From assembly GCA_007922195.1 (NCBI GenBank), contig ML681995.1, forward strand, positions 17,942,414 to 18,006,413: a stretch of DNA of 64,000 bases. The letters run 5' to 3'. The notes beneath the pieces are model-generated. The model saw nothing but the letters and a program-made list of their open reading frames with translations, searched no databases and was not told the DNA's origin. A program made the position numbers and the translations under genes. The DNA comes from Podocnemis expansa. Taxonomy: Eukaryota > Chordata > Testudines > Podocnemididae. Positions 1 through 10,925 of the stretch are shown here, piece by piece (the stretch's first letter is position 1; each line of letters starts with the position of its first letter).

Positions 1-573
1 GTATTACCAGCAGATCAAGGGATGTGATCCTTCCCCTCTATTCTGCATTGGTGAGGCCACATCTAGAATACTGTGTTCAGTTTTGGGCTCCCCACTACAA
101 AAAGGACAGGGAGATGCTAGAGAGAGTTCAGAGGAGGGCAACCAAAATGATTAAAGGGCTGGAGCACAAGCCCTGTGAGGAAAGACTGAAAGCATTAGGC
201 TTATTTAGTCTGCAGAAGAGAAGATTGGGGGAGGGGGGATTTGATAGCAGCTTTCAACTACTTGAAGGGTTGCTCCAAGGAGGATGGAGCTCAACTATTC
301 TCGGTAGTAACGGAGGACAGAACGAGGAGCAATGGTCTTAAGTTACAGTTAGGGAGGTCGAGGCTGGATATTAGGAAAAATGTTCTTACTAGGAGAGTGG
401 TGAAGCATTGGATTGAGCTGCCTAGGGAGTTGGTGGAATCTCCATCTTTGGAGGTGTTTAAGGACCAGCTAGACAAAACCATGACTGGGATGGTTTAGTG
501 GGAGTGGTCCTGCCTCTGGCAGGGGTTTGGACTAGATAACCTCATGAGGTCCCTTCCAACTCTATGATTCTAT
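1..573 (+). mobile_element. CR1 LINE, 3' end, cut by window edge
   Basis: This is the 3' end of a CR1 non-LTR retrotransposon. The C-terminal part of the reverse-transcriptase ORF is readable from base 24, with the CR1 signature [20 protein letters not shown] followed by [16 protein letters not shown]. The family's last segment (FNYLKG, then LPRELVESPSLEVFKDQLD) continues in another frame from about 241. The coding sequence is therefore broken by an indel in the G-rich run near 225-240. The copy closes with the usual CR1 3' tail (GACTAGATAACCTC, then TATGATTCTAT). It is dead and partial. Confidence 0.93.
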
Positions 574-629
574 ATTTTCCTTTGTCAGATTGAAGAACCC
601 AACATTTGTTCCCCATGTACACAAGTTTC
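574..629 (-). mobile_element. Short antisense CR1 fragment
   Basis: The sequence reads like the antisense CR1 at 38755-38790: both have an 'agattgaagaa...atttgttcccc' type string. It abuts the sense CR1 on its left and the PLE terminus on its right. It may be the left flank of a CR1 copy disrupted by the PLE insertion. This is inferred from similarity within the window only. Confidence 0.5.
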
Positions 630-1617
630 AAAGGGGTACCTGTGTCAGTCTAGTTCAGCATAACAAACAAGGAGTCTTGTGGCACTTCTAAAGACTAACA
701 GATTTATTTATTGGATGAACTTTTGTGGCAGAAAATCCCACTTTGTCAGATGCTTGAAGATGGAGGAACTTACAGAATGGGAGGAAAATAAATGCAGTGG
801 AGTGTAAGTCATAGGATCAGGTCAGACTGTTAAGCAAATCAAAGCAGTTGTTTAGATCCAAACAGTGGAGAACAGGAAGATGAGGTAAAAATCACCTGTT
901 GTAATAAGAAAAGGACCTGAAATTACTATTTATCACTAAGGCAACAGTGTCAAATCTGCATCTGAATTCCAATTCCAGCAGATACTTATGCAAAATAAAT
1001 GTACTCCATCATGGGCTCATTCACTCACTCACCACCAATTTGCCAGAAATGCCCACCGCCCGCCGCCTTGCACATTGGACAGACAGGACAGTCTCTATGC
1101 AAAAGAATAAATGAACAAAAATCTGGCAGAAATAACAACATTCAAAACCATTAGGGGAACACTTCAATCTTCCTGATCTCTCCATCAGTGATCTCTTAAT
1201 AGCTGTACTCAGGCAAATGGATAACAAATGAAAGCTGCAAAGACAAACTGCAGAACTGGAATTCTTATGCAGATTTAACACCATCAGTTTAGGACTAAAT
1301 ATAGACTGTTTTTTCCCCCATTACAACAGGTAATTCTTCTGTTTCCTGTCTCCCAGCCTCCATGCTTATTGCTGTTCTCCGCTGTTAGAATCGAAATAGC
1401 TGCTTTGATTTTCTGTAACAGTCTGACCTGATCCTATGACTTACACCCCCATACATTTATTTTGCACCCATTCTGTAAGTTCCCCATCTTCAAGCATCTG
1501 ACAAAGTGGGATTTTCTTCTAAGAAACTCATGCAATAAATAAATTCATTAGTCTTTTAAAAGTGCCACAGAACCCCTTGTTTGTTTCGCTGAACTAGACT
1601 AACACGGTTACCCCTTT
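630..1617 (+). mobile_element. Penelope-like element with inverted termini
   Basis: Both outer ends are the same PLE terminal sequence in opposite orientation: the left starts AAAGGGGTACC and the right ends GGTTACCCCTTT. The left inverted copy (about 630-910) mirrors the right end (about 1310-1617), including the CTAGTTCAGC segment, the GTGGCACTT...AGACTAACAG segment and the stretch around 'gtaagtcataggatcaggtcagac'. Remains of the GIY-YIG endonuclease coding region lie between them. PLEs are retroelements that encode a reverse transcriptase and a GIY-YIG endonuclease and often carry terminal repeats in direct or inverted arrangement. No convincing TSD was found. Confidence 0.82.
1030..1300 (+). 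pseudogene. PLE GIY-YIG endonuclease remnant
   Basis: In translation the stretch begins CQKCP and continues HIGQTGQSLCKRINE, which matches the intact-looking copy at 43579-43881 (CKKCPNTLYTGQTGRLLCKRINEHR). This is the GIY-YIG nuclease core preceded by the Cys-x2-Cys motif typical of vertebrate PLEs. A CCGCC-type expansion follows the CxxC motif. Several in-frame stops follow downstream, so this is a dead remnant. Base 1030 is an approximate left limit. Confidence 0.75.
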
Positions 1618-1770
1618 AATGTTTTTTAATTACTGTCATGTGTTATAAAGTCAAATACCTTGCAAAAATCTAAGTGTATTACATCAACATTATTACCTTT
1701 ATCAATTGACCTTGTTATCCCATCAAAAAAGATAATGGAGTTAACTCTATTGGCCTAAGTAACATAGTAT
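1618..1770 (-). mobile_element. Antisense CR1 fragment
   Basis: The string with 'aaataccttgcaaaaatctaagtgtattacatcaacattattacc' character is what I recall of the reverse complement of CR1-type ORF2 in turtles and crocodilians. It directly follows the PLE right terminus. With 574-629 it suggests that the PLE landed in, or was joined to, an antisense CR1. The right limit is uncertain. Confidence 0.5.
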
Positions 1771-2887
1771 TTATTCTACAGTAGTTTTATAATATAAATT
1801 AGATATCCATTTAAATATAAGTGCCTGTGATAAACCTGTTTAAAGTATTTGTTTTATTTTCTTATTATCAAATACCTTAGTAAATTGACTCTATTCAGAT
1901 AATAGACCCATTTGAAAAAGATATTTTATATTCAGTGAAACATAGTAACATGGAACACTCTTACAGGCCCTGATTCAGAAAAGCATGTAATTGAACACTG
2001 AACTTTAAACATGATTACATCCTGTTGACTTCAGTGAAGTCTTGAACAGGGCCATAATTAAGGACCCTACTAAATTTAGTGGAAATTTCATCACTTCCTT
2101 CAATGGAGCCAGGATTTCACCCTATATCTTATATTGTTCACTACTGGTGATCAGCATCAAGCGCGAAACTCAGCAGTGAGTTTGGTGCTTGATGATAATT
2201 TTTTGGTGTTCAAACATGTGATTGAAGAACTCATAACCAGAGTTGCAGTCTGGGTATTGCTGATGTGTTCAACAAGCTATTTGAGAGTTTCATTTTATTT
2301 CACTGTTATGGCATTTTGTTAGAACTGGAGTTCCACATACTGGCTACAGAATATTGATTTTATAAAATGTACATCAATGAAAATGATTCCATATCAGTCA
2401 TTTATGATCACATTTATTATATGATTTACTATTAACCATATCACTGAAGTACATTATATGACAGGGCAATGTACTGTAGTAGTGTGTTGTGTGAACCTAC
2501 TGACCACTAGGAACTGGATTAACATCACAAAATTCATATCACATGAATCACTGAATGCGATGGTAACAGCTTTCATTGACTGTGAGTAATCTGGACTGGA
2601 TTTGAACTAGTGACCGAAACGTGACAGTCTCTTATATCCAGCTACCAATCCCAAGAGCCATACAGTGCTAAAAAGAAAATTAACATGAGATCGCTCACCC
2701 AATAGCCTTCAACCATAATGATAGCCTGGATGAAGGAGCTATGCAGTCAGGCTGACTGAAAAGTAGCCAAGTGACTAATATTCTGATTTAGTTCCACAGA
2801 TGCCACTGGTTGGTAAGTAGTTCAAGTATTTTAGTGCCTGCTCTGTTCTTGCCTGAAAGGGAAACACTCTAAATGCTTTGCTTTCTT
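1771..2887. other. AT-rich intronic DNA, no gene seen
   Basis: No exon-like sequence with splice sites or recognised repeat was found. The stretch contains one member of the dispersed imperfect-palindrome family (about 1967-2057, core GACTTCAGTGAAGTC), described in the findings. Confidence 0.6.
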
Positions 2888-2916
2888 GCGCGCGCACACA
2901 CACACACACACACACA
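2888..2916. repeat. (GC)n(CA)n microsatellite
   Basis: A short GC dinucleotide run passes into eleven CA repeats. Confidence 0.97.
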
Positions 2917-3070
2917 AAAGACATTTTCTTATTTATCCTGTATTGTGGTCTCTTGTCATAGACATTATAGGGCATGAGACAACCAGCCAATGAAAATATC
3001 TTGGTGATTTACATCATATTTCTTTGGAATGGATAAAAAATAATAGGCCAATTAAATATGAGGAAGTAGG

Positions 3071-4095
3071 TACAGTGGGGACCTGTTAACAGGCGGGCAT
3101 CGGGGGACAAGCCCTGGCGACCGCGCGTAAACAGGACCAATGTTTCCCCTGAGCTCTGTGCATGCACATGCGGCAAAAAGCACTCACCTGTGCACAAATC
3201 AGAGCCGGTAGCCAGGGACCCTAGCCAGCCTGAAGACACAGTCTTCGGGCTGGCAGGGAGCAGTGGGGATCTGGATGCACCCCCAGCTGCTTCTGGACGA
3301 GCGGGAAAGTTTCCACTGCTGGGGCCATCTGGATCTGCTCCCCCCCCCACACGGCTTGCTAGTGTGGCAAAAGCTCCTCCACTTGTCTCGCGGCAGCTGG
3401 GGACGGATCCAGATTCCCCAGGCCTGCCGGTGGTGGCGCAAAGCTTCTGCCACCACTGGCAGGCTGCAGGGATCTGGATCCATCCCCACCTGCCGTCAGA
3501 TAAGCGGAGGAGCTTCCGCTACACCGTCAAGCTGCGGGGGGGGGGGGGGGCGGATCCGGATGGCCGCCATGGTGGAAGCTTCCCAGCTCATCCAGAAGCA
3601 GCTGGGGATGCATCCGGATCCCCTCAGACTGCCGGCAGTGGCTAGGGTTACCAGATGTCAGTGAAAAGGAGGACATGTCCTCCTTTTTACTTTCACACTC
3701 TCCGTCCAGCAGGCATTTTAAAAAGACATGATTTTGCATGGCTTTTTACGTACAGGGGTTCAAGCATGCTGGAATGCTCAAAAAACACCCTGTTTTTAGG
3801 GGGAAGCATTCCAAGGCTCACGAAAAGAAAAAAGGCAGTGCTATTAAGGCTCACTCCACGTTCTGTGACAATGAGATCAAGTGTTACACATTTTCCCACA
3901 ATGCTCATGCAAAGAAAGAGGCAGCGCTACTAAGGCTCGCTCCACGTGTTTCCTGCCCCAGCCAACTTCTGCTTGTAGGCAGCGCGTGTTACTGAGTCCC
4001 GCGTGTTAACTTGCTGGCTTCAGGGGACTTGACCAGAGTGCGCGTTAACCGGATCCGTGCCCTGACCGGTCGCTTGTTAATGGGTCCCCACTGTA
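3071..4095. mobile_element. Tc1/mariner (pogo/Tigger-like) non-autonomous element
   Basis: The ends are inverted: TACAGTGGGGACC at the left and GGTCCCCACTGTA at the right. The match extends a further few bases (GTTAAC against GTTAAT), and TA flanks both sides, as expected for a Tc1/mariner TA target. Near the right end there are further 'gcgttaacc'-type subterminal motifs. The interior is not transposase. It is a GC-rich minisatellite plus a second palindromic repeat near 3640-3690 (AAAAGGAGGACATGTCCTCCTTTTT). The reading frames in it are composition artefacts. Confidence 0.75.
3235..3640. repeat. GC-rich minisatellite inside the TA-flanked element
   Basis: The motif 'gcagctggggatggatccagatccccc' character recurs about four times with drift (near 3250-3300, 3390-3425, 3465-3490 and 3600-3625). 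A run of 15 G lies at 3536-3550. Both strands have long open frames because the unit lacks stops. Confidence 0.7.
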
Positions 4096-4461
4096 GTTCA
4101 GACTGGCCCATGGCACTTCAGGACATCAGGATTCAAACTCCCACCCAGATCAGATTGGACTGGCATACTTGGCGAGTATGGAGAATTGTCCTTATTTTTA
4201 GAGGAGTGTTGCCATTAAAAGAAGCAGGCCTTGTCTTTTTCATCTACCATCTTAAAGGGACAAACAAACCTTTTTAGAGCAGAAAACAGAAGACCACAGA
4301 ACTGGATCTGATGACTCCCTTGCTCTGTGAAGCTACAATGTTCCCCCAATGTCTAAAACTGTAAGAAACAACCGTGAAGAATTTTGTTCTTTTTGTGATC
4401 CCCTGAGTACTGAAAAATGCAGAAGAGGATGATCCAAAGGGGCGGCCGTGTTAGTCTAGTT

Positions 4462-5218
4462 CAGGGATCAGCAACATAGGCGGAGTGAGCCACCTGTGGC
4501 TCCCTGAGCATCCCCTTTTGGCTCCCTGGCAGTCTCCTTCAGTGAGCCAGGTGTACTCCAGGGACTCCTGGCTGGCCGCAACATTGTGGCCAAATCAGGG
4601 GCACTGGGGCCACCTGCACCCGCCCACCAGAACCACATGAGCTGGAAGCAGCCCAGCGGCCACACTGCAGCCCCTAGCGCTGAGGGGGGCGTGTACAGGC
4701 AGTGCACACTCCCTCTATCTCTCCTGCTGCTGGCAGGGAGGAGCAGCACTGCCTCACCTACCCCCAGCCGGCCATCCCTCCCAATAGTGGCCAGCAGAGA
4801 GCTGCAGCTTGCAGAGGTGGGGCCCTGGAATGGCCTGCTCTGCAGAGTTCAGAACACTTTGACCTGGTTACTCCAGGCCTGAACAGAGGCTGCCTCGCCC
4901 CCAGGCCCTGGATTGGGCCCATTCAGCCATGGGGTGGCCGGGTCACAGCGGCCTGAACTCCGCGGAGGGGCCATTCCGGGACACTGCCTCCGCAAGCTGC
5001 AGCTCTCCACCAGCCAGTCTTAGGAGGAGCAGCCAGCTGGGGGTACGTGGGGTGGCGCTGCTCCACCCCGCCAGTGGAGGGAGGCATGGAGGGACTGTGC
5101 GCCACCCGCAAATCCCATGCCAGCACTAGGGACCATGGTGCAGCTGCTGGGCCAGCTTGGGCTCTTGGTTGTGGTGGAGGGAAATGGCTCTTCTGCTCTT
5201 TTGAGTTGCCAACCCCTG
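4462..5218. mobile_element. hAT-type non-autonomous element
   Basis: The termini CAGGGATCAGCAAC and GTTGCCAACCCCTG are inverted repeats. A perfect 8-bp TSD, GTCTAGTT, flanks the element (4454-4461 and 5219-5226). An 8-bp TSD and a CAGGG...CCCTG terminus are diagnostic of hAT transposons. The interior is GC-rich and has no transposase. It is inserted in PLE terminal sequence, so the empty site can be read from other PLE copies in this window. Confidence 0.93.
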
Positions 5219-5308
5219 GTCTAGTTCAATAAAGCAAACAAGGAGTCCTGTGGCACTTAAAGACTAACAAATATATTTATTGCATGAGCTTTCGTGGGAA
5301 AAAAGTGT

Positions 5309-5337
5309 TTGACGAAGTGGGGTTTTCTCCCACGAAA
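5309..5337 (+). ncRNA. Degenerate hammerhead-like core in PLE end
   Basis: The order is a CUGAUGA-like box (here UUGACGA), a helix-II hairpin (GUGGG paired with CCCAC) and GAAA. This is the hammerhead ribozyme core order. Two core bases differ from CUGAUGA, so self-cleavage is unlikely in this copy. Confidence 0.4.
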
Positions 5338-5390
5338 GCTCATGCAATAAATATAGTGTTAGTTTTTAAGTGCCACAGGACAATTTGTTT

Positions 5391-5629
5391 GGAAAAGAGG
5401 AAAAATCTCTAGTGGGTGTCATTTTATATAAAGAGCTATTTTTTTTCCCCCAAAAGTAGATATACAAGTTTTCTGGGCCCTCCTATTTGCAATTCCATGC
5501 CACACATCAGGTAGCTGCAAAATTACTTAGAGCAGACTTTATATCTGCAGCATTTTAAAGTGTATGAAGTTAAAATATGTATATTTAGCAGCCTGCACTG
5601 TTTAGGTAAACATTTGTTGCATGTGATTA
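5391..5629. other. AT-rich intronic DNA
   Basis: No gene or recognisable repeat was seen. Confidence 0.5.
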
Positions 5630-5880
5630 TCACAGATACCAGAGATGGAAAAGGCCACTGAGTCCAACTCTTTAACACAACAGGATTTGTATGTGTATGT
5701 TATTTAGTACTTTGGCAAATTGCTTCAAAAGTGGAGCTTTCACCACTTCTCTTGGAAGACTATACCACAGCCTGACAAATCTCATTGTTCAGGACAGTCT
5801 GCAGACAGATACTGAGTGTGCTGTAAATTCCCTCTCCCCTAATGACCTCCCTTTATTGCTACTATAATATACACTAAGAC
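5630..5880 (-). mobile_element. Old antisense CR1 3'-end fragment
   Basis: The layout 'gagatggaaaaggcc...gagtccaac', then a 'ttccaccacttc...ggaagac' string and a 'cagtctgcagacag' string, follows the antisense CR1 3' untranslated pattern. It is strongly diverged, so the call is tentative. Confidence 0.5.
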
Positions 5881-7452
5881 CGTTTCACATTATGTTCGCA
5901 TAATAAAGGAGCCTCATGGTGGGTGTAACTCACATTTACATTCACTCTAAGGCTCCTTTACTTTGCCAGACTGGTGTAAATAGGAATCAGATCTTCCCCT
6001 TTTTTCTGTCAGGCATTTTATAAATAATGTTGGCATGTATGTGCCCTACAAGCTGTAGACAACTGGTCGGTTTTTTTACTGTTAAAAATGTTTACTTTTC
6101 AATGAAAAATCAGAACCCATCATTTTTCAGCCATAACTGTAAATATTACACTTTGGCTATGCCACTGCTGTGACTCATGGGAGTTTTAGTTTGGCTGCCA
6201 CATGCGCCAAATTGCATCTATAGGCTGGACTCCATCTCCCATAATGCACCTTACTTTCTATTGTGTAGGCAGTTGGTTCCTGGGGATCTCTGATCTGGTG
6301 CATATTCAGAGATGTACTCTAGCTGGGGTGTCCAGATCATACAGAAGAATGGAGATGGAAGGAAAACAAACTGCAACTTTCATGAGGCACCACAGCAACA
6401 CATCCCATAAAACAAAATATTTCAATTCAGTGTTTGCTTTTGTTGATTGGAAAAAAAATAATTTTTCTGAGAAAGCAGGCACTTTCCAAGAAATTTCATT
6501 TAGTCAGAAACCTAGTTTTCCATCAAAAAACACTTCAGAAAAATTTTGAGGAGCCCAAAAACATTTAGATGTGTGTGTGTGGGGGTATCTCTTTAATAAA
6601 TTACAAAGTCACTTAAATATCCGCAGTGCTTTCACTTCCACCCTGTGTATGTGAAATTTTCCCTCAAAATTACCCCTGTCAAAGGCCAAGGATAGTTGAG
6701 ACTCAGTGCCCAGGCAAGTTGCCATCTTTCATCTGCATGCCTTCAGGGCTAGAAATGGTAGATGTAAACCAATGGAAAGCAACTCAGTGGGACACCCAGG
6801 ACTGGTGTCTATCACTACAAAGCCCCAAGATGTGCAGTTGTGGCTGTTCTATATAGAACACCTACTTGAGGTCACTTTTAGAGGCTTTTATGGCTTTCTT
6901 TAAGATTTTTAATGTTGGAATCATAGTAGCAAAGATGAGGATTTACAGGGGGAGGGGTGTGAAAAAAACAAAGTAAAAATTGGTTTATGGGCATTTAGTC
7001 ATTCTGTATCCATCTTCCCATGATTTCCCCATTGCCCAGCCTATTTGCAAAAGAGGGAACTGCTCTCAGGCAAGCAAGAAGGTTGTGCCAAGAGGAGGGA
7101 GAGGCAGAAGAAATGGCCAGTTGCCTGCTTCCATTGAGCATGTGAGAGAAAGCAAACAGAGCCAATGAGTGGCTGCCTCCCAACAACACGGGGTTGAGCG
7201 AGGAGGGCCGTATTACCTTGCTGCACAGGAAGGGAAGGACTCAGTGCCTGGTGAAATGGATATTGTATCTATAGCCCAGCTAAAGCCCCAGGGCCTTGGT
7301 GAGTGGGCTTTTGAAAAGCACTCAGCATTGGACTAGTATTGAAACCCTTTTAAGGGAGAAAAGTTGGTTCCGTCAACTCAAACCTAGGTTTTTTTTGCTG
7401 AGGTTTCTAAGAAGGGTGCCAGTTGGTGCCAGTTGTATAAAGTACATATTCC
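5881..7452. other. Intronic DNA, mostly unassigned
   Basis: No exon was recognised. Around 5904-5960 there is a foldback (AAAGGAGCC against GGCTCCTTT). Around 6152-6262 a repeat includes 'ctccatctcccataatgcacc'. Its reverse complement resembles 39757-39860, suggesting a dispersed family that I cannot name. Confidence 0.5.
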
Positions 7453-7576
7453 AGAGGGGTAGCTGTGTTAGTCTGTATGCAGTAAAACCAGCAAAAGTCC
7501 TGTGGCACTTTAAAGACTAACAGATTTCTTCAGGTATAAGCTTTCATGGGCTGTAATCCACTGCATCAGATGCACA
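7453..7576 (-). mobile_element. PLE terminal fragment
   Basis: On the minus strand this ends with the PLE terminal string (TACACAGCTACCCCTCTGG type) and contains the conserved TTTAAAGTGCCACAGGACTT and GTTAGTCTTTAAAG segments. A hammerhead-like core with a mutated box (CUGAUGC), a hairpin and GAAA is present on the minus strand near 7535-7570. Confidence 0.8.
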
Positions 7577-8155
7577 AAACACATATTGCATGAATGTATA
7601 TATTGTTCATTTGTGTTTTAAACGACTGAGTGCAGAACCTGGCTGGTGGGTCACACAGTACTTTGAAGAGATGCTGTTCCCATTGAATGCAGGTGGAGTC
7701 TTATCACTGAATTAAACTGGGAGAAGGATGCAGTTTGTAATCTGAGTATTATCCCTCTTTCATCAGTTACACAATCACACGCTTTCTTTATGCTGTTCTT
7801 GTTCTTTGCATCAAGTAAGCATTAATTATGTCCTTGTGGAATACAGGTAAACACCCACAAAGGTATCCCTGTCCCTCTAACTCCATTGTTACCTAGCATG
7901 CCCAGTTTTCCTCCCTTCTGGGACTGTGAGCGAGGAGAATTTCTCCTGCTTGGTGAACAAGTAGCTAGTCCTTAGCTGACATGTTCGGAGGATGCTGCCA
8001 TTTGCATACCCACACCCAGAGAAGCAGGTGAAATGTCTGTGCGGATGGCATCGGTGACATCTGTACAGATGTGCTTGGCTGCTTAAATTCTCTTTTAAGA
8101 ATCTGCAATCCTTCAGGCATCCATCGCTCTGACGTGCTCTCTTTATTTTCCCAAG
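7577..8155. other. Intron upstream of the first PALM2 exon in the window
   Basis: No other exon was found. The pyrimidine-rich tract and AG acceptor of the next exon (GCTCTCTTTATTTTCCCAAG) occupy its last 20 bases. Confidence 0.7.
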
Positions 8156-8236
8156 GAAAAAAGGAAAAGGCAGACAGAAATAGAAGGCAAAAGACAACAG
8201 CTTGAGGACCAGATACTTCAACTGCAGCATTTCAAG
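8156..8236 (+). CDS. PALM2: Paralemmin-2 exon (N-terminal coiled coil)
   Basis: An 81-nt exon, phase 0 on both sides, bounded by a good acceptor (TTTATTTTCCCAAG before it) and donor (AAG then GTAAGG). It encodes 27 residues beginning EKRKRQTEIEGKRQQLED and ending LQLQHFK. In the paralemmin family this segment follows RLQAIA and starts the N-terminal coiled coil. The EKRKRQTEIEGKRQQL string fits PALM2 better than PALM (EIENKRRQLED) or PALMD. Paralemmins are lipid-anchored proteins on the cytoplasmic face of the plasma membrane, linked to membrane and cell-shape dynamics. In mammals PALM2 can be read through into AKAP2. The first coding exon, which carries the start codon, is not in the window. 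Confidence 0.93.
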
Positions 8237-8618
8237 GTAAGGGACTGATGCCAGAAATGATGGATTGACTAAATCTATTCATTATTAGACATGCAGATCA
8301 CACATCTGGAAGCTGGGAAGAACCTGCTCCAACATGCTGCAGCTTTTGCTGCCGGAGCCTATCTATACCAGTTAATCATCTCCTGCCTGTTCTTCATCCA
8401 GTGTCTTTCCCATATACAGGACACTGTTACTGAAATGGCTTAGGTAGCACAGAGGCAGAATGGTGTACATGTATTATTACAAAACGCTTCTATGTATTAT
8501 ACACAGTGTTAAGATGCCAGTTGCTGTAGATACGGCTGTGCACTGCCTGGCTTAAAAGAGGTCTTTCTGGCTACATAGGTAGCTTAGATTTTTTATGATG
8601 TTGGTCACTCTAGTATCA

Positions 8619-8620
<2 letters not shown>

Positions 8621-8668
<48 letters not shown>
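8621..8668. repeat. (GT)24 microsatellite
   Basis: An uninterrupted run of 24 GT units in the intron, about 385 bases after the exon donor. It is likely polymorphic. Confidence 0.99.
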
Positions 8669-8670
<2 letters not shown>

Positions 8671-9996
8671 AATTGCCATGTGCAATAGTAAAACACACAT
8701 GGCATTGTGAATTTCATAATCTCTGCAGAAAAGGGCGTGTGCACATGTGTATGTAATTTCTATATATTATATGTTAAAAGAAAGGCATGGTTTTTGTTCT
8801 TTTTTTTTTTTCTTTTTTGTTCAAATGTGCTTGAGCAATCCTGGTTCTAGTTGAAGTCTATGAGAATCTCAGGTGCTCAGCACTGTTGAAAATCAACCCA
8901 ATTTTTTTGTCTTCAGATAGGAAAGATTGCCATTCTACTTACATGCATGTGTGAAAGGGGGTGAAGAAAAAACAACTCTCTATTTGGGGCCAAATCTTGC
9001 AGGCCTAACTCAATCAAGGGATCTTATGGAATTCAGTGGGATTATTCACTGGAGTAAGGGCAGCCGGATTTGGTTTTTGATCTGTCCTTGCATTAAGCAT
9101 GCTGGAGTTTATGTTAAAATTACTATATTATTCTGTGCATGTGCATTATATATAAAACACACACAATATGCCATACAGATTGTATATGAGTACTCAGACT
9201 GCAGTGTGTGTCTGTACACACTCATGCTCAAAGACCAGACCTCAGGGTGTGGTACAAACAAGATTCTTTTCTTATGTTTCTAAATCTCCATCATAATATT
9301 CTGTAGGGTTTTAGACATAATGAATTTAAGTCCAAGTAACTGATTGCAGCCTAGGCAAATGCTCCATCACTGTCACTACATACCTAGTGGTGACACACGT
9401 TGTCTTCTGCATTATCGGGAGATAACATGATTGCATTCCTATGGGGCAATGTGTGTTGCCATTTTGTTCAGGCTGCCATTAGATCCACAAGGGAGAATTA
9501 CTTGTGGCTACCATGAGCTAATGTGACAGGGTATGTGGGATCACACTCTGGCTGAGAAGATAACATACATATCTGATGCTTTCTTACTGCAAGCTGGGTA
9601 TTTTCTTTGCCTTGTTAACTGATTCCAGGCAAACCAGTTTGGGGTTTCCAGGAATTCCTATCAATTAGTGTTTTTGGAAAGCTGGTTTCTGATTATTTGC
9701 TTTTCCCACTGTATTTCTGTTGTTTTGTGTGTGTGTGTAGTTAAATGTGAGACTGTCATCATCCTTAGGGGGGAAGTAAAACTGAATAAGGTAATGTTGT
9801 TGGATCAGATGCTCTGCTGGTATAAAATTGTGGTGTTGTATTGACTTCAGTGGTGCTTTGTTGATTTACACCACCTGAGGATCTGGACCATTGCACATAC
9901 TCCTCAGTTGGTGCATGGAATAGTTATGTATGTTATTCCTTTTATTATTTGACTCATGGATGGAGCAAGACTAATAATATTAACAGTCAAAGGAAA

Positions 9997-10340
9997 CAAG
10001 TTCCAGAGGGGTAGCCATGTTAGTCTGTATACAGCAAAAACAACGAGGCTCCTGTGGCACCTTAAAGACTAACAAATTTCTTAAGGCATAAGCTTGCTTG
10101 GGCTGCAGCTGACTTCATCAGATGCATGAAGTGGAGACTACAGTTAGGAGATATTTATACACATGCAACAATGGGTGTGAAACATTACAATGAAGAGGGC
10201 AAGTGCTAAGAAAGTCAATTCAGTTATGGTGGAGGAAACCCATTCACAACAGTTGATTAGAAGGTGAGAATGTGTGAGGAGGGATCTTCTCCTGTTTGTT
10301 GTACAGGATGCTCATCAAGTGGTTCTGTCATTTTTTAAAG
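9997..10340 (-). mobile_element. 5'-truncated PLE copy with 12-bp TSD
   Basis: On the minus strand this ends in the PLE terminus (reverse of CCAGAGGGGTAGCCATGTTA) and contains the CACCTTAAAGACTAAC segment and a CUGAUGA box. An identical 12-bp string, AGTCAAAGGAAA, lies at 9985-9996 and 10341-10352, a likely target-site duplication. That marks a single retrotransposition of a truncated element. The hairpin and GAAA of the hammerhead-like core are eroded in this copy. Confidence 0.85.
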
Positions 10341-10925
10341 AGTCAAAGGAAAGCCAGGGAGATCAGAATTTAAGGTGATGGATACAGGAAATAACTTTTG
10401 AGTTTGGAAGTGAGGAAATATACTTGTATAGAGACTATGGCCCTGATCCATCACTACAGAAGCACTAAGTCTGGCACAATGACCAAGAGGGTTGCCCTAA
10501 CTTGTGTTCAGATTGCAACAGTCCCTATGATCATTGTTCTGCAGAAGAATAGCTGAGGCATAGAACTACCATGGTCTCACACTCTAATGACCCCAGCATG
10601 GTTTCTTCCAAGAGATCATGTAGAGACAGCAATTCTGGTTCTGTGCCGGCCACCTCTGTACCTGATATTCCACAGATGGTCCTTACCACTCACTGCTAGA
10701 CCCTCCCTAGAAGGGATGAGAGAAAGCCATGGGACTCTAAAAAACAAACCTTACTCCAAGATAGGAAAATCCCAGGGATAGAAGGATCCAAGTGCACCTG
10801 ATTTTCTTCTAGGTATTTTGACCTTGGAGTGAACACTTGGGGAGTTCTGATGACTGCTTGTTGTATGCTCACCTGGGACATATGTAGCTACGCATGCTAG
10901 CCTTTCAGTTTCAGAGACTATAGAT

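Larger units (their letters stand above)
4436..5390. mobile_element. PLE foldback interrupted by a hAT MITE
   Basis: The PLE terminus starts at 4436 (AAAGGGGCGGCCGTG, then TTAGTCTAGTTCA), is cut by an unrelated MITE, and resumes after 5218 with the expected AAGCAAACAAGGAGTCCTG. The remainder is a foldback: the left arm (about 5245-5298) and right arm (about 5327-5381) are inverted copies of the PLE terminal sequence (GTGGCACTT...TTCGTGGGA). A hammerhead-like core sits in the loop. The PLE must predate the MITE. Confidence 0.85.

Noticed and set aside
3190..3664. Overlapping open frames of 96-151 codons on both strands
   Set aside because: They fall in the GC-rich minisatellite of the TA-flanked element. 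No domain is recognisable.
9522..9560. TGTGACAGGG string resembling the start of the solo LTR
   Set aside because: Similarity stops after about ten bases, and no matching end or TSD was found.
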